Assembly: GCA_021234155.1 (NCBI GenBank)
Contig: JAJEKV010000003.1
Span: 34,145,166-34,209,165, forward strand
Reading direction: 5' to 3'
DNA: 64,000 nucleotides
Source: Isoetes taiwanensis
Taxonomy: Eukaryota; Streptophyta; Lycopodiopsida; Isoetales; Isoetaceae
A program made the translations under genes and the position numbers. Numbering within the stretch: the stretch's first letter is position 1; each line of letters opens with the position of its first letter. Positions 48,290-60,000 of this stretch are shown one piece after another. Under the pieces are notes generated by a model. It ran no database searches. It saw nothing but the letters and a program-made list of their open reading frames with translations, and was not told the origin of the DNA.

Positions 48290-48430
48290 TTCAAATTTGG
48301 GTGGGCGTTTAAATTTTCAAATTTGGGCCGGCGAGCATTTGAAATTCAAAATTTGGGCAGGCGGTTATTTGAAATTCAAAATTTGGGCGGGTGCGCATTT
48401 GAAATGGGAACATTTGGGCAGGCAGGCGGG
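48290..48430. repeat. minisatellite, unit about 33 bp
   Basis: About four units containing ATTTGAAATTCAAAATTTGG followed by GCGGGC/GCAGGC. Each unit has an inner palindrome around TTGAAATTCAA. Confidence 0.8.
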
Positions 48431-48812
48431 CAGAAGACCGCAGCTTGGGGGCCGACAGCTGGGTGGAGATAGACTGCGTGTAGTTATTGGAGGCCACCAC
48501 CCGCCAGCTTCCAGATGCCAGCGCCTTCCTCCTAGCCACTAGCGCCCAGCGCCTAGCCTCCAGTGCCCAGCGCCATTTGATACAGTGCCTTCTTACAAAC
48601 TTGTTTTTAGCCAGCGCCCAGCCGCCAAGGTCTATCGCCTTCCATTTGCAATTTTTTCCTGCCCTATCGACTAGAATAGGCATTCTCTCTCTAGGACCTA
48701 GAGTTCAAGGGAAAAATGGCAGCTACAAGAGATCCAGAAGTTGGAGCCCGCGCCCTTCAAGGCTCAGGTATGTTTCTGTTTGTTTTGATCTCAAGCTAGG
48801 CATCTCTCACCT

Positions 48813-48961
48813 GCAAATGGCGCCATTTGCTTGCTTACAATGTCTAAATCCTCATGATTTACATCGTGGGGGCTGCATTGTTATTTCCGAGATCAGATGT
48901 CCATCTGTTTCCTGAGACATGCTGTCCAACTGATGAAGGCAAATGGCGCCGCGCCATTTGC
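48813..48961. promoter_or_regulatory. GGCGCC palindromes in a probable intron of the second ParB-like gene
   Basis: A perfect 18-bp palindrome GCAAATGGCGCCATTTGC at 48,813-48,830, and a 23-bp palindrome with the same arms and a one-base centre at 48,939-48,961. Both lie between a GTATGT donor (48,768) and a TTTTCAG acceptor (49,040). Confidence 0.8.
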
Positions 48962-50697
48962 ATCTGAAGTGCTGCATATGTGTTTTGAAAACCAGTATGA
49001 CTATTCGTTCTCTTTGCCTGATGTGCATCTTTGTTTTCAGCTGTGCTACATGCAGAACAACATTCCAGTCCGAGAGGTCTGTTCTACTAAATGAATGGGC
49101 CTGGTGCATGGAGATAATGAGGATGAGCACTTCTGCTCCTTATGGTTCAAAGGGTGACACCAAGAGAGAGCTGTGTTTACTTACAAAGGAGATGTCCGAT
49201 AATACAGGAGTTTACCAGCCGGGCATTATCATTAACTGAGGACAACTTTCAAGAACGGGCGTGAGGACTGACTGCTCGTAGTTGTCATAAAGATAAACAT
49301 TTACAATGTGGACTGATGGTTCTATGATCGAACAATGATGTCCGCAAGTATTTCCAATGTCAGTGGCTCTGCTAAGCGACAGGAATGGGCTCTTCCCTTT
49401 TACAAGAGCTTCCAAGAGGCAAACATACAAAGCCCTGCCGAAATTTTAAGGGGATATAACATTCTTCGGAATTGAATGAACGAGTCGAAGAATTCTCCTT
49501 CTTTGGTTGTGAAGGTCTTGAACTGGCAGAATCCACCTTGCTTAGTGGACACTGCTTGGCTTCGAGCTCAGAGCTACTGAGAATGACTCCTCTTCTGATA
49601 CTGATGAAGAGGTTAAAAAATCAGAAGCAAAAGCTGCAGAAAAACATCAAAAGGAAAAGAAGAACAAGGAGAGAAAGGAAGCAAGAAAGAAAGGGATGGA
49701 AAGGGAAGTAAGAAATCTAGCAAGAAGGAGAAGAAAGGAAAAAAAGAAGAGGAGGGAAAGGAAGGTAATGCAAGGAAGGGGCCGAAAGAAAAAGGAGAGG
49801 AGGGAGAAAGAGAAAACGAAGAGCCGGAAACATAGACATGGCACATCAGATAGTGAGGGCACTCCAAAGAAACAAAGAAGACAAAGCCCTCGACCGAGTC
49901 CTGTGCCTAGTCCTCCTGACAGTTTCGGTAGCCTCTCTACAGCGTGAGGAGCCCAAAGAGCGAGGAGGTGTTGTTGGTGGTGCCTCCTCCGGCCACCGGC
50001 ATGACATTGGAGAGGGGGGGGAGGGGGGGTTACTTCGGCACCACAAGTTCAGGGGTCTGCGCCATCCCAATTAATAAAACTGTGGATAGCCCGGCACTTG
50101 TTAGAGGTGCCCCAAGGCCTCAAGGTCGGAAGGTCAGAAGAGGAAAAGACGGCAGAAACGACATTGAATAAAATTTATGACCACCGTCATCTTTTCCCTC
50201 TCGGCATTACATTTACAAAGAGAATAAATGTGTTCAGTTTATACCAGGGCCCTCCAAATTTGACTTCCAAGCCAAGAAATGTGGAACATGTTAAGACTCT
50301 GCTGGAATCCTTCCAGCGGGATCCTCACACGGTATTTACACCCACCGATGTGATCCCGTTCAACCCCCTCACTAAGAAATTAGTTCATTGGAAAGCAGAG
50401 GACGATCTTATGGGGTTGCACTACTACATAGTGAATGGTAATCACTCGGTACTGGCATCGCAGTTGGTTTGTAGAAAGCTGGACACTGCAAAGTCTCAAG
50501 AGCAGATGGCCAAAATCTATGAGTTTTGGACATGCCGGGTATTGTTGGGAGAGGTGAACGACATTGCGGCGAAGATTATCTTCAAAGAACCTTTCATTGA
50601 CAAGATCACCCATCAGAGGCACCAGTACGCATGTTGTGGCAACCCTGATCCATCAGGCTGTGGGTGGACGCGATCGGCCTTATAAGGCATGATATTT

Positions 50698-50910
50698 ACA
50701 TCAAATGGCGCTGCGGCACCATTTCAAGTATTGTTGGTCGTTTCGATTTGTGTCTGGCGCGGCACCATTTCGATTGCAGTAGTCTTGATTGTAGGTTAGG
50801 ATTCTGCCGTTTCCCTTCAAATGGCGTTGTGGCGCTATTCGTAGTTTCCTTGGCTTCAATACATAATGAATTTAAAGTTTTACCTTTGAAATGGCGCCAC
50901 AACACCTTTT
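50698..50910. promoter_or_regulatory. degenerate GGCGC palindromes downstream of the ParB-like exon
   Basis: Four copies of the AAATGGCGC...GGCGCCATTT type with imperfect right arms: about 50,702, 50,757, 50,819 and 50,888. The interval is probably an intron ending at TATTCAG near 50,944. Single half sites also occur at 44,270 and 48,573. Confidence 0.65.
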
Positions 50911-51149
50911 GCATTCCATTGCTAACACATGTCCTTTGTATTCAGTTGTATCTGGCTCTAGCAGAAGTCACCATGTGTGGTAAGCAGCCCAAAGACTTCA
51001 ATTGGTGGGTCTTCATGCCAGAGGATACCTTTCAGCTATTCCAATCTCTGTGGATACCAATGGAAAACTGGCAAGCTCAAAGACAATAGAGGCCAACCTA
51101 TAGTCTGCGTCTGGGACAAGGATAGTGACTATTTCAGTCAAACTTATCT

Positions 51150-51790
51150 CTCGGCTATGGCATAGAAGTTCAGAAAACAATGGAACATCTAGCTATCTCG
51201 GCTATGGCGAGCACTGAACGCAAAGCATAGAAGTTCAGAAAACAATAGAACCTCTAGCTATCTAGACTAAAGCATAAAACAATTCAACACAGAAAAACAC
51301 AGGCCATTGAAAAAAACAATTACGCATGAGCTTGCTTGGAGCTTCCGGATCGATCTAAACTGCTTCTGATCAACCTAAGGTCTGCTTGGCCGAAAACATG
51401 GACCGATCCATGTCTGTAGACAGATTTTTGGAACTCTGTCTGGCTGCTAAGATCGACCTAAACTGCTCATGATCAACATCTACTAAGTCTGTCCTGCCTC
51501 TTTTCACTTTCCGGCAAAGCTTGAAAAATGGTGCTATGGTGGCCTTCAGAAAAATCTGGAGAATGAAACCTTAGAAATCTGGAAAACCTTGGAGAACGGC
51601 TATGGCGGCCTTTAGGGAGAACGAAATGGCGTCGCTCTTCTCAAACCTGGCTATGGCGCCCGCGAGAATGAAACCTGGCTATGGCGTCGCTCTTCTCAAA
51701 CCTGGCTATGGCGCTCACTGCAAAACCTGGCTATGGAGTCCGCGAGAATGAAAGAGCCGCCTTCCTGAAGAAAGAACTTTAGCGGCGCCG
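51150..51790. repeat. local repeats with GGCTATGGCG units
   Basis: A 40-bp direct repeat with GCATAGAAGTTCAGAAAACA at about 51,161-51,200 and 51,223-51,262, a pair with CTAAACTGCTYVTGATCAAC at about 51,355 and 51,455, and at 51.59-51.75 kb several copies of CTGGCTATGGCG followed by TCGCTCTTCTC or GCGAGAATG. No coding is supported. Confidence 0.7.
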
Positions 51791-52712
51791 CCATCAACAA
51801 GCGGAGGAACATTTACGCCATATAAAATTGATACAAATATACAGTAATTTGCACGAAGTGTTTATTACGTTGGGGAAATTCCAGGGAACACTATAAACCA
51901 ACCAGATGGAATTGAAAAATTTCTGATAAAACTTAGTGTATTGCAAGAATTTTTGGGCATTTTCTTTTTCGTGGTTTTCTCTTAAAACAATAGAAAGTCG
52001 GGCTCTAAGGTGCTTTCTCATGGACGGACGGGCCTGGATGAGGTCAGATCCAGGTCCAAAAGTAATGCTCGGGATCGCTTTGCAAATGAGGTTCTTAGGA
52101 TACTTTCCCATGGGGCAAAAACCTTGGATTTTTTTCAGGCCCAGCGTAGACGTGCCATGTTCCCATCATGCAGACCTTGCTTTCGGCTCGGGTTTTCGGA
52201 CCTCGACGAAAAAAATAACAGGGCGACAATTCTTTTGCCCGTGTCGAAACCTCGGTAGGGCAACAACCTTGGCCTACCTTCGTTTCTCTACCGGTTGTGA
52301 CGCTGCCTTCTCGGCCGCAATGGATCTTTGGAGCTACCGGTCGATCTTAGACCTCATTCGTTCAAAAACAGGATCTAGGTTTTTCGTCCATAGGAAAGTG
52401 GCAATTTAGGGTCTTAGACGACTTTGCCACGACCTTGCCATGTCATCGCTTTTATCCAGGTCAGACGGGCCCATAGTAAAGCACCCTTAACCTCAGCCAT
52501 GTTCTTACCCCATGGGAACATACCTTCAGTAAACCTGGAGGTTTTCTGCCCATGGGAAAGCACCCTAAACACAAGGATATCCTACGGCCAAAGTAACCGT
52601 AACAAATTTTTCCGATCGGGACCTAAAAAGTTTGCCCAAGACCCAGATCTCCCCGTGGACGTTAAAACAATATCCATCTATCTTATTATTTTTTAGCACT
52701 TACCTGAGCTAT
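51791..52712. other. non-coding DNA upstream of the PPR gene
   Basis: Open frames on both strands but no domain. CCATGGGAA/CCCATGGGG motifs recur four times at 52.10-52.56 kb. The last few hundred bases are probably promoter and 5' leader of the PPR gene. Confidence 0.4.
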
Positions 52713-55700
52713 ATGGAAGCTGCTTCATTGTCAGTCATACCAGCAACAGTTCCTTGTGCTTCCCAACTGCAAACAATAGGTAAGGAATCCTTTCCGGAGT
52801 CGTTTCTGTGATGATCTTGAACTGGATTATTATTCATTTGTATAATTTTAGCAGGACTGATCAGCTGCAGTTGTCCATTCATCAGAAAAAGAAGACATCA
52901 ATCTAGTTACTATCTACTCTAGCTTCAACTCGGACAATAAACAAAATTATGGAGGTGAGTTGCATCCTGCTCTTCTAACAAGTAGATTGAAGCAAAAAAA
53001 GAACGCTGAAGAGCGTGCTGCTACATTCTATGCTGCATTATTACGAAATGCCAAAGCCCTACCAGAAGGCAAGCGAATTCATGGTCAAATTGCTAAAGAT
53101 GGCCTTTCATCAGTCAGATTTGTGGGAAACCTTCTCGTCCAAATGTACAGTAAATTTGGCGCATTGGATGCGGCAGTTTTTGTGTTTCACAAGATGGAAG
53201 CACAAAACGTGTTCACTTGGACAGCAATAATGACCGCTTATGTTCAGCATGGCCAAGAAAGGGAAGCTCTGATACTCTTCTCAGAAATGACGCGCAAAAG
53301 CATCAAACCAGATCAGGTTGCATTCCTTACCATTCTTAGAGCCTGCTCTATTCTGGCATCAATAACTGAAAGTAAGCTTATCCATGCTTTTATCTTGGAA
53401 AGTGACTCAGAGACGAATCTTGTCATAGGAACTGCACTTTTTGATGTGTATGGAAAATCTGGGGACCTAGATAATGCATGGCGGATATTTAATAAGCTAC
53501 CTGAACCAGATTTGGTCTTATGGAATTCTATGGTCACTTTGTATAACAGGTATAACTATCTCAGCAAAGCTATAGAGCTCTTGGGTCACATGCAAAATAA
53601 AGGGTTAAAACCAGATAATATAACATTCCTTGGAATCTTGAATAGTTGTACTTGTTTAGCAAATGCAGCCAATGGAAAGCTAATCCATTCATATGTCCTG
53701 AATTGCAATTTGGAGTCAGATGTCACCGTAGGGAACACACTTGTTCATTTCTATGGAAGCTACGGTGATTTGGATAATTCTTATACTGCTTTCACAAGGA
53801 TCTACCAGAGGAATGAAGTTTCTTGGAATTCGCTACTTGCAATATATGCCCAAAAGGGATCTGAAAACCTGTTAGACATTTTTTACCTTATGCAATTAGA
53901 AAGAGTGAAGCCAAATAAGATTACCTTCTGTACCATTCTCACTGCATTTTCCAATTTTATGCTGCTTGCCAAGGGGAGACTCATCCATTCACACATCCTT
54001 AATTACCAAGGTGACTCAGAACTTGATCTTGTAGATGCACTTATTCTAATGTATGGAAAGTGCATGAGCATGTGTGATGCAGCAAAGCTGTTTGATACAT
54101 CAACAAGCCACAATGTGCTCCTGTGGAATACTTTCATTACTGTACAGACCAGATATGAGGATGGTAAAGAAATCTTGCAGCTGTTTAATGAAATGCAGCA
54201 AGAACATTTTAAACCAGACACGGTGACATTAAGTCTCTTAGTGGATCTATGTGCTGAAGTGACATGTCTACCAATGGGTAAATTGCTGCATGCACATGCG
54301 ATTTGTACAACCTCAGAAAGTGATACTGTTTTAGGAAGTACGCTTATTAACTTATATGGAAACTGTAGCTGTTTGGCTGATGCAGAAGTTGTCTTCCAAA
54401 GGATTCACAAACGAGATGTAGTATCGTGGACTGCCATTATCTCTGCATATGCTGAAAATGGACTAAGGAACCTGATCATTCCTTTTTTTCAACAAATGCA
54501 AGTGGAAAACTTAAATCCAGATGTACCTATGTTTATAAGATGTCTTAGCACTTGTGCATCGCCAGATGCACTAGCTGATGGTAAGCTGATCCATGCTTCC
54601 ATATTCCAAAATAGAAATGAATTGAGTACATCACTTCAAAATGCTCTCATCAATATGTATAGCAAATGTGGAAATACACATGCAGCATGTGATATTTTTG
54701 TGAAAATGGCGGAAAGCAATGTTGTATCTTGGAATTCCATGATTGCGGCATATGCACAGAATGATTATAAAAGTAAGGCATTCCTGCTTTATAATTACTA
54801 TATGAATTCTGAAGCTAAGGAGCCAGACAAGACAACTTTCGTAACTGCATTAGTCATATGTGCAGACCTGGCATTTCCAGCTCAGGGGAAATTAATGCAT
54901 GCCCATATTGTCTGCAGTGGACTTGACATGGATATAATAGTAGGTACGTCACTTGTCAACATGTATTGGAAGTGTGGAAGTGCAGAAGAAACACTAGATA
55001 TGTTTAATAGACTCGTTGAGCGAGACATTGCAATTTGGAATATAGTATTCACAATATATGCCCGCTATGGCCCAATTGGAAATGTCTACCAACTCTTTTC
55101 CCAAATGCATAAAGAAGATGTGATTCCCACTAACATCACCTATATCACTCTAATATGTGAGTGTGTGAACCTCTTGGAGGGAAGAAACTTTCATGCTCAT
55201 ATTGTCAATAACAGCTATTTAAATTCTGATGTTGTTTTGAATACTGCACTCCTTGACATGTATGCAAGGTGTGGAAGCTTAAGTGAAGCAGAGAACTTGT
55301 TTAATCAAATGCCTTTTCATGATAAGACATCATGGAATGCCATAATTGCAGCATATGCACAACATGGAGTTATCAATGTCGTCATCCAGCTCTTCCAACA
55401 AATGCACTTGGAAAGCATAATTCAAGACAGGGTCTCATTCATTAGTATCCTGTCAGCCTGCAGCCATGCAGGGCTAATAGACGAGGGATTTCATTATTTC
55501 ATTTATATGAGTGGGGACTTTTGTAATATAATAGGATCTGATCATTATAGCTGCATGATTGATCTTTTGGGAAGGGCTGGATTTATTGACGAGGCAAATG
55601 ATCTGATTGACAAGATGCCATTTTGCCCTGATTATGTTGCATGGTCATCATTTATTGGTGCGTGTAATACATATGATGAAGTTGAAAGAGGAGAACAGAT

Positions 55701-55824
55701 AACAAGGTCTCTGCTCGAGTTCTATCCTGAAAATGCTAGTCTATATATATTGTTTTCCAATTTTTCCGCAAGATTATGTAAGTTTTCTAAACAGTTGAAA
55801 GATCCAAGAATTTCATCTCTTTAA
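52713..55824 (+). CDS. long PLS-class pentatricopeptide repeat protein, E motif only partly present
   Basis: Exon 1 (52,713-52,779; MEAASLSVIPATVPCASQL) joins in phase to an exon at about 52,865-55,824, giving about 1008 aa. The in-phase frame has no internal ATG before the repeats, which supports the spliced start; the exact acceptor (52,865 or 52,871) is uncertain. Roughly two dozen PPR motifs follow from residue 80, alternating P, L and S types; KCGNTHAACDIF and WNSMIAAYAQND are typical L/S blocks. The C-terminus has VAWSSFIGACNTYDEVERGE, an E1-type motif, then diverges and stops, without E+ or DYW. Such proteins bind organellar RNA sequence-specifically and usually specify C-to-U editing sites; without DYW it would need a partner deaminase. 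Targeting to mitochondrion or plastid is expected but no strong transit peptide is visible. The coding frame is intact. Confidence 0.9.
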
Positions 55825-57017
55825 TGTTGTTGATCGTTTGCTCACTTGGTAATAATGCCTGCTTAATTTTACCTCGTAATTGCCATGAGCACTCCTCAGG
55901 AGTGAACGTAAAAAATCTAGCTAGCAAAAAGCTGATGCCAACTTAATGTTACCTCTTTATTGCCATGAGCACTCAAATTTGGGTATAAAGTTGGTTGAAT
56001 GAAATGCAGAGGCATGTCCTCAGAAGTAAACTTAAAAAGCCTAGCTAGCAACAAAAGGCAATTTAGGGCCATGGCAGCGGGAAGTAAAATATATACCGCC
56101 ACGCCACTAGTAATTTCCTCTATAAGTGATGGCAAAAAGATTACTACCAATTTTTAGTAATAATTTTCTGAAAGAAAAATGAAGACGCACAAGTAGAATA
56201 TATTAAGTATTCAATGCAGATTGCTCAGGATGAAACAACGAAGTTTGAAATAGGCCAAATGACAAAGTAGCGTTAATGATTAAAATATTTCTGGCGGGTC
56301 TTGGCAAAAATATGCTGGGTTTTTGCTTACTACTAGATTACATGTGGGGACGTCACAAGGAGGACGTCACAAGGAACAAGGGTAAAGTTCTGTACTGTCT
56401 TTTATGGGATATGTGACAAAGGAATATTCTATATTAAATAATAATACGAAATTGGGGTATCATAGAGATACAAGGGTGAAGATCTGCACTCTTTACGGGG
56501 TTGACGTTGTGTTGAATAAGACTTTGCTCTCTTGCTAAACATTTCAGCATGATTCCATTATAGAGAAGGAAGTTCCACTTCAGGAGGATAGGCAATTTAT
56601 CTCGCTCGCTAGAGGTATATATAAGCCCCAGAGACTAGGCAATTTATTTCGCTCGCTAGAGACCTACTTTAGATGATCCACATTTTTGCATTGTCAAATA
56701 AGCTCTGACAAATTTCCTAGAACTGGAGATTGTACTACTATATATAAATAAACTAGTGAGCTACCTTTTGTACCATGGAACATCATCAAATCAATCCTTG
56801 CAGTATTGAATTTCTAGGTTTGGATGTTAATAATTTTGAATTTGTGTGCAGCGGAAATTTTAGAAGTATATAAGTTCGAACTTAAGTTAAATCAAAACTG
56901 TTTTGGACAGAGAATAGGCATGTCCAATTGGTTCACTTTTTGGTTAGTGAACCATAATTCTACGATCAATACTTAATACTTTGTTTCTCTATAACTTTGC
57001 TTTGTTAATACTAAGCC
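55825..57017. other. intergenic DNA between convergent PPR and PDI genes
   Basis: 3' flanks of two convergent genes. It contains a duplicated segment with TTGCCATGAGCACTC (about 55,881 and 55,961), a GACGTCACAAGGA pair at about 56,350-56,373, and a GGCAATTTATYTCGCTCGCTAGAG pair at about 56,591 and 56,638. No gene is seen. Confidence 0.5.
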
Positions 57018-60000
57018 TTACAGCTCATCCTTATTAGTCAACTTTTTCTTTACTTTCTTTGTAGTAGGTTCTGAGTCCTTTGTACTTTCTGTTGGAATGG
57101 AGAATGGCACAGCAGCATTATTAACTAAATACTGTATCAAACCTTTTAAACCAAGTTTTAGGGAAACGACGCGCTGAAAATAAACAAGCTGAGGTCAAAT
57201 AATGGTTTTTGCCTTGCACAATAAATGGATGATCTTCACTTACAGGTTTACTAGTTCTTTCCCCAGCAGCATAGAATAGAAGTTCAGGGTAATTATCAAC
57301 CTAGCACAAAAGCCACAACAAAAGCAATGTTAGGAAACTTGATATCTCCCAGTTTTGCAGATACCCTGTCTCAAAGCTCCGATATTTGACTACCTGAAGA
57401 GAAGGATGCTCATTTGCAGAACCATCAATCTTAGCTATTGTAACTGAAGGAACATGGCGAAGTACTCTCCCAAGATTCTCAATCAACTTGTTTGCTTTGT
57501 CACACATAATGCACCATGGGGTGTATACCTTTCCATTCGAAACCAAAAATTATTATTTGTGTTCCAGCAGGAGCAACATAGATGGACTCTCAAAAATCTA
57601 AATTAAATGCATTTGCAGAAGGCATCCATGTATGCAACCAGATTTGAGCTGTTCTCTGTGCTAAAAAAGCGTGCATTCTTCCTGTGGTGAATAATATGGT
57701 AAGTTGGTAACCTAGACACTATTGTGGACTGGCACAACGTATCTGCTGTGTATTGAAAAGAAAGGAAAAATCCTTCAACTGTTAAGCACAACCATGACAT
57801 ATATGCTTCAAGTAGTTGTGCTTGGTGGTCTGGATAGCATGATTGGCAGTACTGTGCAAAATCAAGGTGCTATATGGATTCTTGTGATTCTTATATTTCA
57901 AGGTCTCCCTTATTTTGTTATTATTTTTGTTCAGACATCAGAAAGATAAGTGGAGGAAAACCTCAAGCAGCACATCTTTGGTTTCGTCCAACACAATCTC
58001 ATTAAAAGTGTCTCCTACAACCACCTTCACATCACCTTCATTCTGCAAAGATGCTCACATGAATATAGAATCATAACTTGGTCTCTGAAAGACTAAACTG
58101 GACACTATTCAGGGAAAATTCCAAGCATTTAATGGTTTACTTCTGCAGGAGGCAACTCCGACTTGTAAAACTGGGGAAGGTCACCCGCATAAAGTTTGCT
58201 GCAGAAAACCTGCATGGCATTTTGGAGATGTTAAACTTTTGAATTACATGGTGATAAGGAAACAGGGAACCATTCATTCACCTTAAGATTTTCAGCATTT
58301 ACTTCATCTCTTAAAAGATACTTCTGCCCATTTCCATTATTGAATCCAGCAACCTGCATGACGATTTTTAGAAATCTGGGATGTTACAAAATGCAATAAA
58401 CCATATACTCACTACAGGTTCTCCTGGATGAAGCCCATACATATGAAGCATAGGTTGTGAAAAATCTTCATCAGAGTTGTCAACCAAGAGAAACAACATC
58501 TGAGTTTAAAAAAGTAGGATTGCAAATAATGGTCAGAGAACCCAAATTCTTATTGTATTATCTGCACAAAAAAGTTAATGTCATAAGCATGCTCTTAAAC
58601 ATAATATTGCATACCTTCCCTTTATATTCTTTGGACAATTCCTCAAAAAAAGGTATAATTTTCTCATGGTCTCCCAGCTCCGCAAAGAGCAAGACCTAAA
58701 TAACAGAATCAAAACTTTTGGAGATTCAGGCCTACTAGAAAAGACAGAATGAAGGAAATAAGCTAAAGTAGAAAAGCGGTGAACTGTATATATTGCTGTT
58801 TTATACTTAAAGAATGGTCATTTTGGTCATATGATACTTTATAAATGCATCCCGGATATTGGAAATGACGCTCATAACTCAGCAAAAGAAATGTGGTTTT
58901 CCTCCATCTGGTTCTAAAGCAATGAATTGTACATAAGTTTTACATTTAAAGAATGATCTCTTTGGTCATATGATAACTTTTATAATAAATGCATCCTGGA
59001 TATTGGAAATGGCACTCATGACCCAGCAAAGAGTAGTAATGTGGTTTTCCTCCATCCGGTTCCAAGTAGCTCGTGTCCCTTTACCTCCTAGCTTAGACAC
59101 AACATGTACTGCTGCATTTCTGAATGATGGTATTCCTCTATATTATTCGATATAGGTAGAACATAACTATAAGCAGGAGGTTGAAGAATGCTCTACTATT
59201 CAGTTGATATTTCCAATATTTTTAACTTCAGACAGGTGAGGTACATTAATAGAATTTGTTAGACGCTTTTCAATGACACTAATGGGAGAGAAAAAAATAA
59301 TTTTTGCCAGAAAAACTGAACTTGTGATATGCTGGTACTTGATAAAGTACTGCATTCTCCTCAAAAGTGGCATAATATTAACATCACTCAGGTCTATTCA
59401 ATCTGAATCTCACATAGATCATTTATACAGAACAACTGGCACAGCAAGACAAGCCTTACTGCAAAAAATTCATTCCTCATTCTGCAAGAGAGAACAAGGA
59501 ATAAAGTTTCCATCAGAAGAACCGTTCAGGATATTTTTTCAGACAAAAATGATCCATGCGGGGATGAAGTGCACTTGTATTTTTTGTTATATATCATGTT
59601 GTCCTGCCTCAGATTTGAAAGTTGGGCTTCGTCTAGGTTGAAATTATGCCAATCTATTTCATTTCACAAAGCTCTGAAGTACCATCCCTGCAAATATTGA
59701 AAATTTTTATCTTTGTAAAATTGTCCTAGTGGAAAGCTCCTTAGGGTTGGTCCATTTGGCTGCCACATAACACATGCTCGAAAAAGAAACAAAAAAGAAA
59801 GAAAGTTCTCCTAAGAGAGAAAGAGAGGTTGCATGGGGAAGAGAGGGACCTGATGATTTATTGGGCTTGAATAGACCTTTGTTGCACTACCCGAGTGCAA
59901 TTTGATCACCAACGGGTGCTTGTTAATCTCGACAAATTCTAAAATCTCATTGCCATTGTAGTCTCCATCTAAACCAAAAATTATAATCAGCCATTCGGAA

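Larger units (their letters stand above)
48716..51165 (+). pseudogene. second ParB-like gene, probably decayed or truncated
   Basis: A possible first exon starts at 48,716 (MAATRDPEVGARALQG) and ends at a GTATGT donor. A Lys/Glu/Arg-rich frame follows at 49.58-49.95 kb (ENDSSSDTDEEVKKSEAKAA, later HGTSDSEGTPKKQRRQSPRP). The clearest part is 50,146-50,685: KIYDHRHLFPLGITF, VKTLLESFQRDPHTVFTPTD and YYIVNGNHSVLASQLVCRKL. The last carries the GNHSxxA loop of ParB/Srx-like domains, followed by KIYEFWTCRVLLGEVND. A further exon after about 50.96 kb reads KQPKDFNWWVFMPEDTFQLF. The order (charged N-terminus, Lys-rich linker, ParB-like domain) repeats that of the 23-26 kb gene. I see no methyltransferase motifs downstream to 52.7 kb. 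The frames do not join cleanly, so I treat it as decayed, but unusual splicing is possible. Confidence 0.5.

Noticed and set aside
49613-49867. Ser/Phe/Leu-rich minus-strand ORFs
   Set aside because: Antisense shadow of the Lys/Glu/Arg-rich stretch of the second ParB-like locus.
53313-54221. Antisense ORFs inside the PPR gene
   Set aside because: Shadows of the long intact plus-strand frame.
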